64,000 bases of DNA. It comes from Acholoe squamosa. Taxonomy: Eukaryota; Annelida; Polychaeta; Phyllodocida; Polynoidae. Shown here piece after piece: positions 11,074 to 22,890 of this stretch (position 1 is the stretch's first letter; every line of letters begins with the position of its first letter). The stretch lies in contig OX439038.1 in assembly GCA_949317995.1 (NCBI GenBank), forward strand, positions 76,642,659 through 76,706,658, in the 5' to 3' direction. A program made the translations under genes and the position numbers. The notes beneath the pieces are model-generated. The model saw only the letters and a program-made list of their open reading frames with translations. It ran no database searches and was not told where the DNA came from.

Positions 11074-12556
11074 TTTTGAGCAGGGAGTAACATTTAACAT
11101 TTTGGTTAATGAATCAAATTCTACTGCTTCCATACAGTAAATTTTTGCTTTGCATATTGTATTGGCACTTCCTAATTAATCATGAACATAAATTGGTTCC
11201 ATATTGAATCTTTGTGCCATTTGTAAACTATAAAATATGATTGGATGTTACTCTCTGCTCAAAATTCTAATTCCTTTCGCACTAAACCAGATGACATCTC
11301 TGTCTCCCCTTGCATGGCGCATCCATACGGGTCTTTTCTAATCACAACAAGGACACTTCCACCTATCGTTTGATGCTCTTTCTGTCCAATTTTACTGACA
11401 ATTGTTATTCCTAAAGCAAAAGAAAGGTAAGGGATCAGCCAAAAATTCACCTTTATAAGATGTACGAAGGTGTAGGGCACATGTTGATATACTTTAATTG
11501 GGTCTAAATGCTTTTATTTTGATCAAAACTGATGTTGTCCGTCGGCAAGTGGTGGAATTTTGCCATTATTTCTAAATGACTGGGTGTTATATGGGGTTGA
11601 AGCATGTCGTCTGCCCGAGCCCTATGTGTGTTACTCCCTGCTCAAAAATAGATTCTGGTGCTAAAACTCACTCTCCTGTCTGTCAGTTATCAAAATGTGT
11701 ACTTATGATATCCTTCTGATAGATTATACACTCCTGCATCTTCCTGCAGTATTTGGTTATGATCCTAATACTTTAAGTGTCTGTTTGAGTGTGGAAATTC
11801 CAAAAATCTGCATCGGACCTAAAGATTTATCCCACTTTTTCACATCTCATGTCCCTAATATTGTAAAGATTACTGTTTTTTGTGGCTTTTATGATAGATG
11901 TACCCCTCACTTATTCAAAAAATGTGTTATATGTTACCTACATGCAGTTATTTAGCCCCACTAACCCAATCAATGGTGGAATTTGAATTTTGAGCAGAGA
12001 GTAACACCTGATAGGAACATGTTTTAATTTTTTTGAGGAATATCCATCAAACTCCACCTACTACTGTTTCATTTGCTTGTTATGGAGTCCTCCTAACCTA
12101 TTTATGTAGATTTGTGTACATAATTTGCACTTTGTGCTATTTGGGGGGTGAAATTAATTTTGAGCAGAGAGTAACGTGTTACTCCCTGCTCAAAAAAGTC
12201 AAATTGTGGTCCAACTTGTGACCAGTTCTATCACAAACTACTGCTAGATATGGAACAGATGGTAGTTGCATATTAAAGTATGCATATTGAAGTTAATATG
12301 GATGAATGTTGGTGATTTTTTGACAACTTTTGACAAAGCTAGATGAAAATTGGGGTTTTAGAAAAGAATTCTCAGAAAAATCAGTCAATGACAAAAGTTC
12401 AATATCCGATATCTCGGAAAGTTTTTAAAGGAACATATTGATTTTTTGAATCATGATACATACTTACTAGTAGATGTTGTAAATGGATTTAGGAGTCATT
12501 AGGATATAGTTAAGAGGTATATCCAGTTGGTATCTGAATTTTGAGCAGGGAGTAAC
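11074..12556. repeat. seven copies of GTTACTCCCTGCTCAAAA in both orientations
   Basis: The motif or its one-base variant (CTCTCTG) lies in reverse form at 11247-11264, 11630-11647 and 12178-12195. It lies in complementary form (TTTTGAGCAGGGAGTAAC) at 11074-11091, 11988-12005, 12158-12175 and 12539-12556. The copies at 12158 and 12178 form a hairpin with a 2-nt loop. Confidence 0.9.
11628..12007. mobile_element. MITE-like unit bounded by the 18-bp motif, copy 1
   Basis: 380 bp with inverted ends GTGTTACTCCCTGCTCAAAA and its complement (one mismatch). The interior shows no similarity by eye to the second unit. It may be nested inside an outer unit running from 11247 to 12175. Confidence 0.55.
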
Positions 12557-12558
12557 AC
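12176..12558. mobile_element. MITE-like unit bounded by the 18-bp motif, copy 2
   Basis: 383 bp with ends GTGTTACTCCCTGCTCAAAA and its exact inverse. It begins directly after another motif copy, making a head-to-head junction. Confidence 0.55.
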
Positions 12559-12713
12559 AAATTACAACAGATTATCTTTGAACGCTTATAAAAACGGACC
12601 CGCTAGGAGTTGCTGCGTATGTCGGGTGTTTTTACGTAGCCAAGACATTGCCCTTTGAATGTAGTAAAGTTGTTTTAACTTATTTTGAGTTTCACTGTTT
12701 TTGCTTTGTCAGG

Positions 12714-13300
12714 GCCAAACGTACCACATTCAAAAATTTGGCCCATATAAGCGTTGCTGATCTACATAAAGACTGCTTGTTAGAACCATTAGAGCATAGA
12801 CGGAAAGTGCAGTTACTAATATTAATGTGGAAAAGGGCACACAGTGGTGAGGCACTGGTACAGCGCAATGTAAGAACCAGAGGAGACAGAAAAATCAAAT
12901 TCGCCAAAAGACGGGCAAAGACCAGCTTTTACCAGAAGTCTCCCTATTATAGGGGAGTATCACTCTGGGATACCCTACCAAATGAAACACAGCGCCTCCC
13001 TACCAGATGCCGCTTTAAAACGGCAGCTGAGAAATTCCTGTGTACTTAACATGCCTGCACCTGTTATCAAGCCTCTATCACTCTGCCTAGTCTACTTATA
13101 GTATATAAGCTTATTATACGGTCTTGTGATATACAATTATTTGTTAATTAATCATATACTGCTTGGATTCAATTATAATACTATCGGACTGCCACATCCC
13201 TGAGCAACTCTAATGTAACAAATGTGTGCGCAGAAAAACGTCCCATCGGGACGATTCCGTACAATAAATTCAAATTCAATTCAAATTCAAATCTCAGAGG
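12714..13300 (+). pseudogene. LINE C-terminal fragment and 3' tail
   Basis: 12712-13047 encodes AKRTTFKNLAHISV, LEPLEHRRKVQLL, RTRGDRKIKFA and YYRGVSLWDTLPNE with FKTAAEKFL before the stop. These are the conserved C-terminal features of CR1/L2/Rex-like LINE proteins (RR, RTR, LWN/DxLP, FKxxL). The 3' untranslated part ends in a repeated AAATTCAATTC-type tail at about 13264-13292, typical of LINE 3' ends. It completes the RT fragment at 9870-10500. Confidence 0.8.
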
Positions 13301-14162
13301 AGGGTCAGGGGAAGAACAAAATGCAAGAAAACGATTGTTTCATTACCGGTACCACAGGAATCTCACCTTTTCCATACCTTACTCTTTGTAACACATGACA
13401 TATTACTTTGCTTTGCCACAGGTCCTCTACCTAGAGGTTGTGAAATAAAATAAATTGAATTGAAATTGAAAGTCGGTCTTTCTTTTTTTCTCATTTCATA
13501 GTGGCCACTCACCGACAATTGACCCCCACCCCTTTTTGGGGGCCTTGAATTTTTCTGCCGCTGCTTTGAGTAAGTCATTTTTAACAACACTCGGGGGGGG
13601 GGCTTGGGCAGATGGGGGGGGGGGGATTTCACCCATTTTCAGCGAAAAAGCCTGCATGCTTCTATAGAATAAAAGGGGACAGAGCGGAAAATTTTACTGC
13701 ACGTGAGAAAAACCACCAACCCACCCTGTTTTTTTGAAAATGACCACTGTCTAATATGGGCCTTGCACCTAAAGATGACAACCCCGGCCCCCCAAGTGGA
13801 CTGATACCCCCCCCCCCTGCAAAAAAGAAGCTAACATAACACTATTTCACGCTTGTTCTCTAAACTGAATATGCTAAAACTGAAAGTGCCAGTATGTCCA
13901 TTAACAGATCTACAAGTTACATAGACGCACCATGCAATGGTGTAAAAACCTGTTATTGTACCAATGAGTATCATGTAGGCTATATGTGGATAAACGTTGC
14001 ACCTATTTGCACTGATTTAAGTAGGGAATCCTCTAGAACCAACGATACTTAATTTATTCAGATGATTTGAGACGTTTATTTCCTATTTGTAATTTTACTC
14101 ACGATAGTTCATAGATGTAAGTACAGATGATTTATGGTTTTTCTATTTCAATTACAACTTTA
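13301..14162. other. intergenic, second LINE-like tail and homopolymers
   Basis: An AAATAAATTGAATTGAAATTG tail near 13446-13470 looks like the 3' end of another LINE or SINE. G-runs at about 13593 and 13615 and a C-run near 13808 are present. No gene is seen. Possible poly(A) signals for the minus-strand transporter (TTTATT on the plus strand) lie at 14075-14080 and 14053-14058. Confidence 0.55.
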
Positions 14163-17100
14163 TTACAATTGAGAAGTGGACACTGTCGTTATGAAAATTT
14201 CTCTGTGTGCCTTTCTTTTGTGGATGTGATATGAGGCAGGTCCCATCATCATCCCAGCTAATATCCAAATCGCACCAGCCACCAAGAATGAATGGGCATA
14301 CACATGTGTGTAATCATACAGCCATGCTGGAACAGAAAATGAAGATATAATCAGACATTGGTCACTTAATTGTAATATTGATGTGAGGATTGGAGGTGTA
14401 CACACGAAACCTTGTGGGCATTAAAGAAAAAATGAAAATTATATAACTTCTGTTTTAATTCATGGATTTTCAAACTTAAAAAACCTATATAGGGAACTCG
14501 AAGCTCCCCCACCCCTTATGCCACTGTATACAATACATGGGGTGAGTGAAATCTTGGGGAGATTTTAGAGAAAACCATCCCCTCACCTATTAGGCACACT
14601 AGCGATCCATCGTCAAGTATATGCCATACCTTATATACAGCGTATTGTGCTAGGTTTGTACATACATGTAGGCCTACATACCAGGAAATAGATAAAATAT
14701 ATGTACATAAAAAATTGAATACATAAATGGAAGCCGGATACTTCTAATGGTCTAAATTACAAGTTACACACTCAGTACTGGCAGTGTAGTCCAATCGACC
14801 TTTCCTTATAATGACTTCTCTCAGTTAAAACCTCCTACCTGAAAATGGTCCTCCCATTGTATATCCTGGCACAGAGGCCATCATGACAATACCATATGCC
14901 ACGGCCACCTGTGGTTTGGGCACATTCTCCATCACATACACAGCTTGTAGGGAGTTGTAAGGTGTGAGCAGAATTTGAAACAGGACAGCGTAAAGATACA
15001 ACATCCAGAGCTGGTTCATGAGTGGCACACACAGTGTCAATAATCCATTTAGCAGCTGCGAAATCATTACAAATGCAGCAGCATTGGCTCTGGTCACTTG
15101 CGCAAAGACTCCGATAAGTGGGCGAGCTAATGCAGAAGTAATACCAGTGGCCATGTATAACCCTACCACATCTGTACTAGAAAACCCAATAGTCAAAACA
15201 TAGGCACCAAAATGTGTCAGAATTGTCCCTAAAGGCCAAACATATATAACTGTATAAGTAATTAGGCAGAAAAAGGGTAGATTTTTTAATAGTGATAGAA
15301 TTTTAGTCAGCTCATATTGTAATCCACTTTCTTTGGTTTGGCATTCATTTTTACTCAGATGCAACTGACTGGACTCTCTGCATGTCCCATTTTTGTCCTT
15401 CAGTGCTTCAGTCCGTTTGTATATTCTATAATCTTCATGTGAAGTTTTATCAGTAAAAGGGCGGAACAGTGCAGTAGTCAGCATCATATGGACACTTATT
15501 CCGGCCAGTAGGAGAATTGCCCCTCTCCATCCATAGGCATCTTCCAGCATTTTTAAAATAGGAGGAAAAATAAAGGATCCAACACCAAAACCTGTGGTAG
15601 CCAGTCCACATGCAGTCCTCTTGAACTTCCTGAAATACGGATCCAGAATAGACACAGAACAGTTCATTACCATCCCAAGGCCTAGTCCAGAAATCAAACC
15701 ATAGCTGAGGTATAGATGGTAAATCTGAAGTAGAATGATGGTGATTTTAAGTTTTGCTTCACAAGAAAAACAATCAGTTGTATTTTTCAATACTTAAATA
15801 ACTGTTTGTTTATTTAGAAAATAATATAGAAACACTGTGCTTGACATGCTAAATAGTCCATATTTTAATGCTGGTCAAAATTCAGAATAATGCTCCCAAA
15901 ATAATAGGGTAGCCAGCAATTGCATTTAGATATTTTATTATCATGTGTATAGATACTGATGTGATCTATATATGTATTAGCTACCTAATTGCAATGATAA
16001 GCTGTTCTTACAAAAAATAATTTACCTTTGTTGAAAATGCTGCACAGGCCATGCCAACCGTTGATAATAAAGCACCAATCATGGACACACATCTTACTCC
16101 ATATCGCTCACTCAGCATTCCAACAAAGGGACCTGAAAATATTACACATACATAATGATTGTCTATGCTGTAGCTGGTATGTGGTATTGCATGTTCCTAC
16201 ATGTGCTATCCTTAATAGTCTGCAATCCAGCATATCAAACAAATGCAGAAAATACTATTTTGGAGGGTGGTTTCCTAAACAGGGACCTGCAGCACAAAAT
16301 CAAACAAGTTTATCAAGTGCAATTTCATATCTTAAATATCTAGAGGGATACAATCGTTTTCCATGTGGACTTTTAATAGTATTTAGCCTTCCTGCTTCAA
16401 GATGATTTCTAAAACACAAAATGGTCCTTCAGTGTTGGAGACATCCAGACATATACTTACAGACAATGTGCATGACACCAACATTAATTGAGGTAATTAA
16501 TGATACTTCACTGTCTGTTGCATCCAGACATTCCTTAAACATGATGTAGAAAACACCTGAAAGATGGAGGAGATTAGTTGGGAACACATATTTGCAAGAT
16601 ACTATTGAAATGAAACCTTTATGCCCAATAGAGCATGGACAATAACCACTCCTATGTTTTTAGTTCACTTGAACTTTACTAAATTCCCTGTTTGTTCACA
16701 TATCTTTTTAGCCATGGCTAACAGTGAACTTTAGGCTTTAAAGTTATGACATTACTCATTATTATCTAAATTCCATGGGGCCACATAACCTTCTTATCTA
16801 TAGTGCAAATCGCAAGAAAAGGTTTGCAGTTATAGTTATAAGCTTTTACTGTATTGCAGTATGTTTAGCTAAAGCCAAAACAAACTACCGTAATCTTATA
16901 CGCCAAACAAAAGGCTGGTGCATCTTATAGCTTACTCTCAAGTTGGGGGGGTGTCTTATACGAGGGGTAATTTTACTATAGAAAAGTACTAATCTTACAG
17001 AATTGTGCCCTAAGAGGTGCGACTTATACGTGAAACGGCCTTTGCTGAGTTTGGGGTGCATCTTATATGCGCACCGTGTCTTCTACGCGGGAGATTATGG

Positions 17101-17299
17101 TAAACAGTTTTGTGCAAAGTCCCTTTTTCTGACAGTAATATATCATGATGTTTCTATGATTGTATAATATATGCCAACATAATAGAAAGGAATAACATTT
17201 ACCTGTAGTAAGGATGAATCCACCAAGCAAGGTGATGTTAAAGAAGCAGGCAGCACACAACAGCCATGCATAAGGACCATCTTGGACTGAAGCTGCCAT
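14163..17299 (-). CDS. monocarboxylate transporter-like protein A (SLC16 family)
   Basis: Five coding exons on the minus strand: 17203-17299, 16461-16556, 16026-16132, 14839-15724, 14163-14326. All junctions are GT-AG and phases agree (1350 nt, 449 residues). The protein begins MAASVQDGPYAW; DGPYAW corresponds to the DGGWGW motif of TM1 in SLC16 carriers. LDPYFRKFKRTACGLA matches the YFxKRRxLAxG motif of TM5. Many hydrophobic helices fit a 12-TM major facilitator at the plasma membrane. Members move lactate, pyruvate or other small carboxylates with protons; the substrate here is unknown. It is very similar to the gene at 28094-30645 and shares every intron position. The stop TAA overlaps an AATAAA. 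A MITE sits in intron 1. Confidence 0.87.
16886..17102. mobile_element. MITE of the TACCGTAA family in intron 1
   Basis: Ends TACCGTAATCTTATACG and its degenerate inverse (CGCGGGAGATTATGGTA), with internal CTTATACG/CGTATAAG-like blocks. The same design occurs at 37554, 61971 and 63702. It lies between the first two coding exons of transporter A. Confidence 0.65.
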
Positions 17300-17845
17300 T
17301 GTGATGTACTGGAACAGATGTAAAAATGATACAAATAAGGACCACTCTCCCGAACTGACATTGATTTTATTAGCATTGAAATAGAGGTAGTTTTACATGT
17401 AGTTACCACCTTGAATTGAAGCTGTCAAAAGGTAACACTAAAATGGATTTGATATTTTAGTTAAGGGTCATCTTGAATTGAAGCTGCCATGACGTAGCAC
17501 TGAATAGATGTTATGTCACATATATATAGTTACCATCCTTAACTTAAGTTGTCATACATATTGCACTGAAATGGATGTAATAATACATATGAGGACCATC
17601 ATCCTGAAATAAGGCTGCCATGACGATTCAATGAAACAGATGCTCAACACTACAGTTACTTCTAAGGACCATCGTCAACTGAACATGCCATCGATATAGC
17701 ACTGGAATATATGTACATAGATTTAGTGTTGGATGTAGCTAGCATCATGAAGCTACCAGGATGGTGTTTTGAAATAAATGTAATTTTATATATAAGGGCT
17801 ATCCTGAACTGAAGCTGCTATCAGTTGCCATGATGTATTACTGAA
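17275..17845. repeat. degenerate ~63-bp tandem array over the start of transporter A
   Basis: About eight diverged units begin near 17277, 17340, 17404, 17467, 17532, 17595, 17668 and 17788. Each carries a form of CATCTTGAATTGAAGCTGCCAT followed by TAGCACTGAAATAGATG. The first unit contains the start codon and first codons of the transporter gene in reverse complement. The others lie upstream as 5' sequence. Confidence 0.75.
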
Positions 17846-18956
17846 ATACGTGGAACAAATTCAGCTTGCTAGTTCTAGAAAAATAGACACACAAAAAATG
17901 GTCTATAGCTGGAATGACCATGGTGAGGGTAGAATAAGAGAGTACAAAAATACGAAGATGAGGAAATGCAACCAACCTACAGTGACAGTCTAATAAGATA
18001 GAAGTACAGTAAACATTTAGTCCTTCCTCATGTGATTCAAGGCAGTTGTGAATGACGATCACATTCCACACATAATTATTAGAGTTTATCCCATTTAGAT
18101 GGTCCATAGTGGAAGTTTGTTTGGCATGATAGTAACTATTTGGGTCAACAAATCTAGTTGTTATCTCAGATATCTATACATATTTGGTATCTAGACCACT
18201 TATACCATAGATCTACGTTGTTGCCATTGCACCTTTTATCTCTGGTCCCTTTAACTATGGGTGAAGATGTCATCAATTATACCTCAGTTATGATGAGGGT
18301 ATTGATTTGAAGCTATTGATCATGTACTTGTGATCGGTATATCATTTCTTCATTTACTTTTATTGTCAAGGTCTAATGGCTGTAGAAATGCATAGGGAAT
18401 TGTTATTAGACCTCAGATAAGCTGAAAACACTTGCAAATCCGCAAGGGTTAATAACAACTCATATACAGCATTTCTATTTGAAATGGAAGCTTAGCGTCT
18501 ATATTTTCACATGGATAACGCAAAAAGAGGGCGCAACCACATGTTTCTGAGCAGTTTGAAGAAATCTGACTTTTCTGCTTACCATTGTTATAGATCAGGT
18601 TTCGGAAAGTCCATCTCAAGAGGAAAAGCACTAAAAGATGTCAGAGACCTCCTCTCATTGGCTAAATGGTTGGACCACCTCCAATGCACGTGAGTGGGTA
18701 ATCTGGTAATGCTAATAAAAGATAGCAATGAAATCTCAAAATATCTTCAAAGATTCAAAGATATCTTTTTTTCCATTTGGAAATGATATTCACCAATCAT
18801 TAGCCGTTGAAGATAATCTTCACCCCTGGTGAAAAAGACCACTGGTCTATTAGAGTACCAAAACCAATACAAGTTTCACACTGTCAGGCACGTCTGAAGA
18901 TATCCCCTTGTGTATTCAGACCCATGCATTTACAATTCTTATTATTACCAACCACA
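17846..18956. other. upstream of transporter A, no gene seen
   Basis: AT-rich sequence with short open frames that show no family features. GAAAATATCTTCAAAGATTC-like text near 18740-18820 contains several short inverted repeats. Nothing else is recognised. Confidence 0.5.
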
Positions 18957-19080
18957 GGGTCGGATCCAGGATTTTGAAAGGGGGCGCGCCCTTCATTTAG
19001 CCCCTGAATTTGGCTAAATTCTAGGGTAAAAAGAGTTAGGTAAACTCTTAAGTACAAGGAAAAAGGGGGGGGGGGCGCCA
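18957..19080. mobile_element. single end of a hAT-like element
   Basis: CAGGGTCGGATCCAGGATTT at 18957 matches the terminus CAGTGGCGGATCCAGG seen complete at 40232-41237, followed by a G-rich run. No matching right end was found nearby, so this is a truncated copy. Confidence 0.5.
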
Positions 19081-20116
19081 CTAAACCAATATTTAATACT
19101 CTCACTCCCACATTCACATTGATAGTGTTTATGAAGCCACCCCCCAGTAGTGACCTTCCCCTACCCTGTCTTTCTCCCCACACCAATCCCCATGCAACCA
19201 TTATTGTAGAATACCACTAGTATAACCTTAAAATTAATAACCGGGAAATAACCCTACCTTCACAGCCTACAAGGTGATTGTGCGGACAGCCAGTTCATCC
19301 CAGCTAGGAGGTTGCCCTGGGGGAGGGGGGGTTGCTGCTGATCACCATGATCATGAGTGACTCACTCCCGGCTCCAACAGCCTCCTCGTCAGCCTATGAT
19401 ACTGCCCTAGCCTGCCCTGCTGACTGCTCTGTCCTTCTACCCCGACCCGAATGCGCAGACTGCTCCTTGCAGTCCCTGTTATCTGTCCTCGTTCTGCGTC
19501 CCCTATCAGGCTTAAGGATTTTGCCCGTGCCCCCTTCTACCCTGAGCTAGCTGCATGCGGATTGCACTAAATTGTGAGCAGCTCCAGCTCGCTTCATGAT
19601 CCCACTGTTCCCCACACCTCCTTCCCCTTTGTATCAGTGAACCCCAGTGTAAATGTTCTTCCTGTGTGTATTGGATTGTATTATCCTGTATCCCTGGCCT
19701 GTATCGCGGTAAGTATATGTATACGTGTTAAGCAGGTCAGCTGAGGTGGGAGGCTGAAGTGGTTTACTCACCTCAGAGATAGAGGTACTCACCAATCTGC
19801 CCTTGACTCGTACGAGAGTTGTTGTTTATCATAAATAGGGGCGGGGGGGGGGGGGGGGGGCAGGGTGGGTGGCAGAGTACTTAAAGAGAAAAAAAAACAA
19901 CACCAAACATGCCCGAGGTGACCCAGCTGCACTCAGCGTCTGCATTTGCATGATTGCACTTTTCCTTTGTTCTGTATTTTCAAAAGCCAGGCCTCCACTA
20001 GCGGCACGTACAGCTCCCGGGTATAAATTATAGAGAAAAAAAAAGATTTAAGAGAACATGTCATTTGGCGGCCACCAGTGTCGCATAGTGGACCTCCGGC
20101 TATGGAGATTTGGCTA
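19081..20116. other. intergenic, no gene seen
   Basis: A slightly GC-richer stretch at about 19270-19560 carries no coding signature. A G-run of about 19 lies near 19843. A short A-rich run follows. No promoter is called. Confidence 0.5.
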
Positions 20117-20284
20117 TTAAAGGGGCCATCCATAAATAACGTGACTCCTTTTTTTCTCACCATTTTTGACCCCCTCACCAAGTTTCACACCTTTACAACA
20201 AATAGGCCTAGGCCTCTGTATAGGAGCCATAGACCCCCTCCGTGGCCCCTTCCATGCGACGCCATTATTTTATGGATGCGCGCT
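20117..20284. mobile_element. MITE with CATCCATAAAT termini
   Basis: The left end AAAGGGGCCATCCATAAATA is mirrored in degenerate form by CCATTATTTTATGGATG near 20261-20278. The interior contains CACCATTTTTGACCCCCTCA. It belongs to the same family as 38117-38299. Confidence 0.55.
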
Positions 20285-20910
20285 TATAATTAGTTGGCAT
20301 GTATTCTGAATCTTGGCAAAGAAATGGGGTTTTACCCAGAAAACACTTTGCCAAGTGGGACATGTACTTGCATAGGCTATATCATAGTGTGAGGTTCATA
20401 CAGATGAGGCCTGCAACTCATGACATACTTGACAGCCTATTGCTCGGAATAACGATAGGAAGTCCGCTTTATCGTATTTCCTGAGCAGGCAGCCATGCAA
20501 TGAAATAGGTTTAGCAGATGAGGCCATTTAATTCCCGTGATTCCACTTGGAAAATTGCATCCGCCGCTCCGAATTTTGGCAGTTTAGATAGAAATAATAA
20601 GATTATAATAATAATAATAAAAAAACATCATTATTATCTTTACCTCTGGACGCCCCCCCCCCTCCGAATATGGAGGAGTGAGAATAAGGTCCATGTCGGT
20701 CACCAAGTTTCAAGCATTGATTCCTTGACGTGGCATACACTTGTAAAAATATCTTTTTCTCACGATTTTGGCTTGGACAGTGCTTTTTTGGTCATAACCC
20801 CCGTGCATTATCAGGCCTTATCACACGATTTCTGGGATTCTGAGTGCTTTTCCCGGATATTCCCATGCACATACCTGTCGATATTGCATGGCATGATGCA
20901 GGCATCATGA

Positions 20911-21175
20911 CTTATGTAAGGCGTGCGGTTATCCAAGGATAACAGGCACCCAGTGTGGTTATCCATGGATAACCTGCACACCTTACATGTCCTTACATGT
21001 CATATGTTACATGTTAAAACCTACGAAATCTTTCATTGCCAGGGTAGGGGTCAAACCTGCAGTCTCATATCCCAAATCCAACTCCCTATATATGCATTGC
21101 GCCACAGGGACTGACGAGTAGTGGCTGGCTAGAACCAGGTCTCGATATGATACAAAGCCCAGGGAGGGTACTCAC
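20911..21175 (-). mobile_element. SINE-like repeat with tRNA-type promoter, copy 1
   Basis: On the minus strand 21112-21045 reads CCCTGTGGCGCA ... GCAGGTTTGACCCC, which resembles the A and B boxes of a tRNA-type pol III promoter. It is followed by a pair of TTATCC/GGATAA palindromes (TTATCCATGGATAA and TTATCCAAGGATAA). The whole stretch matches 58163-58412 in the opposite orientation. Confidence 0.65.
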
Positions 21176-21383
21176 ATACAACTTCTATGTACATTCAAAG
21201 TGTGAAAATCCCAGGCAGTCTGGGTTGTGCCCCCCCCCCCAGCTTTGTCTTTTTCTTTTTTCGCGTCCGAGCAATAGACCATCGGTACACACACCTCGGC
21301 GAATGGCAGGCTTCGAGTCCCGGGGAGGGGGAACAATTTTTGTTTTAAACTTGAATTTATTGATATTCTATTGATTATCTATT

Positions 21384-21642
21384 GGTATCTAGTAATTAAA
21401 TAAGTAGTCAATGGACAATTCATGACTTGTGTGTTTACAAAGGATAATTACACGAGGGCAATATCCAGCAAAAAGCACTGAGTAACCCAGAAATCGTGGT
21501 ATAAGGAACAAGTAATCAATGGATAATTCATGATGAGTGTGTGTTAACAAAGGATAATTACACGAGGCCGTAGACTCGTGTGTGTTAGCAAAGGCTAATT
21601 ACACACACTCGTCATGAATTATCCACTGATTACTTGTTCACC
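21384..21642. mobile_element. hairpin repeat cluster
   Basis: AAGTAATCAATGGATAATTC at about 21510 is mirrored by the segment ending GATTACTTGTTC at 21642, giving arms of about 45 bp. A related half copy starts near 21400. Shared internal text is CAAAGGATAATTACACGAGG. The family recurs at 58026-58140. Confidence 0.65.
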
Positions 21643-22055
21643 ACTGTGGGGGTAGGCATGATCCTTGTTTACAAAGAATGGCATTACGACCTATAATAGA
21701 TGCTAATTATTAAGACTGACCCGGAATTTGTACCAGAACGTAATATAAATGGCATCTAAATGTTGCAATTAAGCCCAAGCATTTGCCATTGTTTCTGAGA
21801 GATCTTGTACGAAGTTACATACCTTATATGTAGAGGCTATAGTATCATAACAAAGCTTTACTTCTACTTACCTATCAGCAGATCGTTGATTTATTACACC
21901 TCTCTACAATAGTAGAGTAACAGAGAAGTGAGACAGTTGCCAGCTCCCACATGGGTATAGACTAAATCATGGGTGAGTGCCAGTACTACATGATATACAC
22001 ACATCACACAATCTACAATGTGGTCACATGCCATAATATCTCTAGTCGTGTATAA

Positions 22056-22423
22056 TAGGGCCGAGTCATTTATTGCCAGCTGAGGGGGGGGGGGGCTGGA
22101 TGAATTATGACAGATCGGCAGATAGTTTTCCAACCCCTCAGCACTATGATAAAAATGATCATGACCCCACCCCCTGGACTAAGAACTGATTTTGCAAAAT
22201 GCCCCCCCTCCCCCCCCCCCAAAAAAAAAAACTAACAAAAAATAGATATGCATGTGGAATGACAGGCGCGATGAGTATTTGGATTGCCCATATTCAGTTT
22301 TGACCCCCAGTCTGAAGTTTTGCCCCCCTCCCCCACACCATGGGGCTCGATCTTCATCAAAGTGATCCCCCCCCACTATATCTAACAAGCCTCCCCCACA
22401 TGGCAATAAATGACTCGGCCCTA
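22056..22423. mobile_element. MITE, TIR TAGGGCCGAGTCATTTATTG
   Basis: The left end TAGGGCCGAGTCATTTATTG is exactly mirrored at 22404-22423. The flank suggests a TA duplication. The interior is rich in C- and G-runs and has no coding frame. Confidence 0.8.
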
Positions 22424-22689
22424 AGCTGCTAAAGTTAGGGATGCACGTTATAGGCGGGGATACTGTGGGGAAGAGCTCAAGGTGAACCTTATAGATTGCT
22501 TTGAAGGTGAGGGTGCGCCTTATACATAGGGTTTTAAGGCATGCCAGTAGATATTAATGGCAATATTTTAATCTTTTTTTTTTTACAAGACAGGCATGTC
22601 TCATAGTTTGAGCACAAACATCACGTGTAAGGTAATTGTGTTTCCAAGCAGACATTACAAGACTTACCAGAACAGGCAAGGGTCACCGT

Positions 22690-22890
22690 TGTTGGTACCG
22701 TATTGGCTTGTATAAGCACCAGGCGCTCATTCATTTAAACACGTGTATATACCCCAGGCGCTCATTCAAGACATGCTCATATTCAAGACTTAGATTTTAA
22801 AGTGTACCTTAACATTTTAAAGCCTCTTCATTCCCAGCACTCTTTCAAGACCAGTGCTTATTCAAAACCGGGCGCTTTATACAGTACACA
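22690..22890. mobile_element. decayed TACCGTA-family MITE
   Basis: Starts TACCGTATTGGCTTGTATAA and ends near CGCTTTATACAGTA. CAGGCGCTCATTCA and related text recur inside three or four times. It is probably a diverged relative of the elements at 37554 and 63702. A further fragment (CGCCTTATAC) lies near 22520. Confidence 0.45.

Larger units (their letters stand above)
10501..12713. mobile_element. 2.2-kb composite insertion splitting the LINE
   Basis: LINE coding stops near 10500 and continues near 12714, so the sequence between was inserted later. Candidate duplications are AGG at 10498-10500 and 12711-12713, or GGGCCAAA at 10506-10513 and 12712-12719. Neither is proved. No terminal inverted repeat is convincing. 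The interior is AT-rich, has no recognisable protein, and carries seven copies of an 18-bp motif (next entry). Confidence 0.6.

Noticed and set aside
10513..12711. hAT insertion with 8-bp duplication GGGCCAAA
   Set aside because: The 8-mer is present on both sides, but no matching terminal inverted repeats exist. The LINE frame fits the AGG junction better. Left open.
18511..18693. Short plus-strand frame of 60 residues
   Set aside because: No recognisable domain, no splice context, composition like surrounding intergenic DNA.
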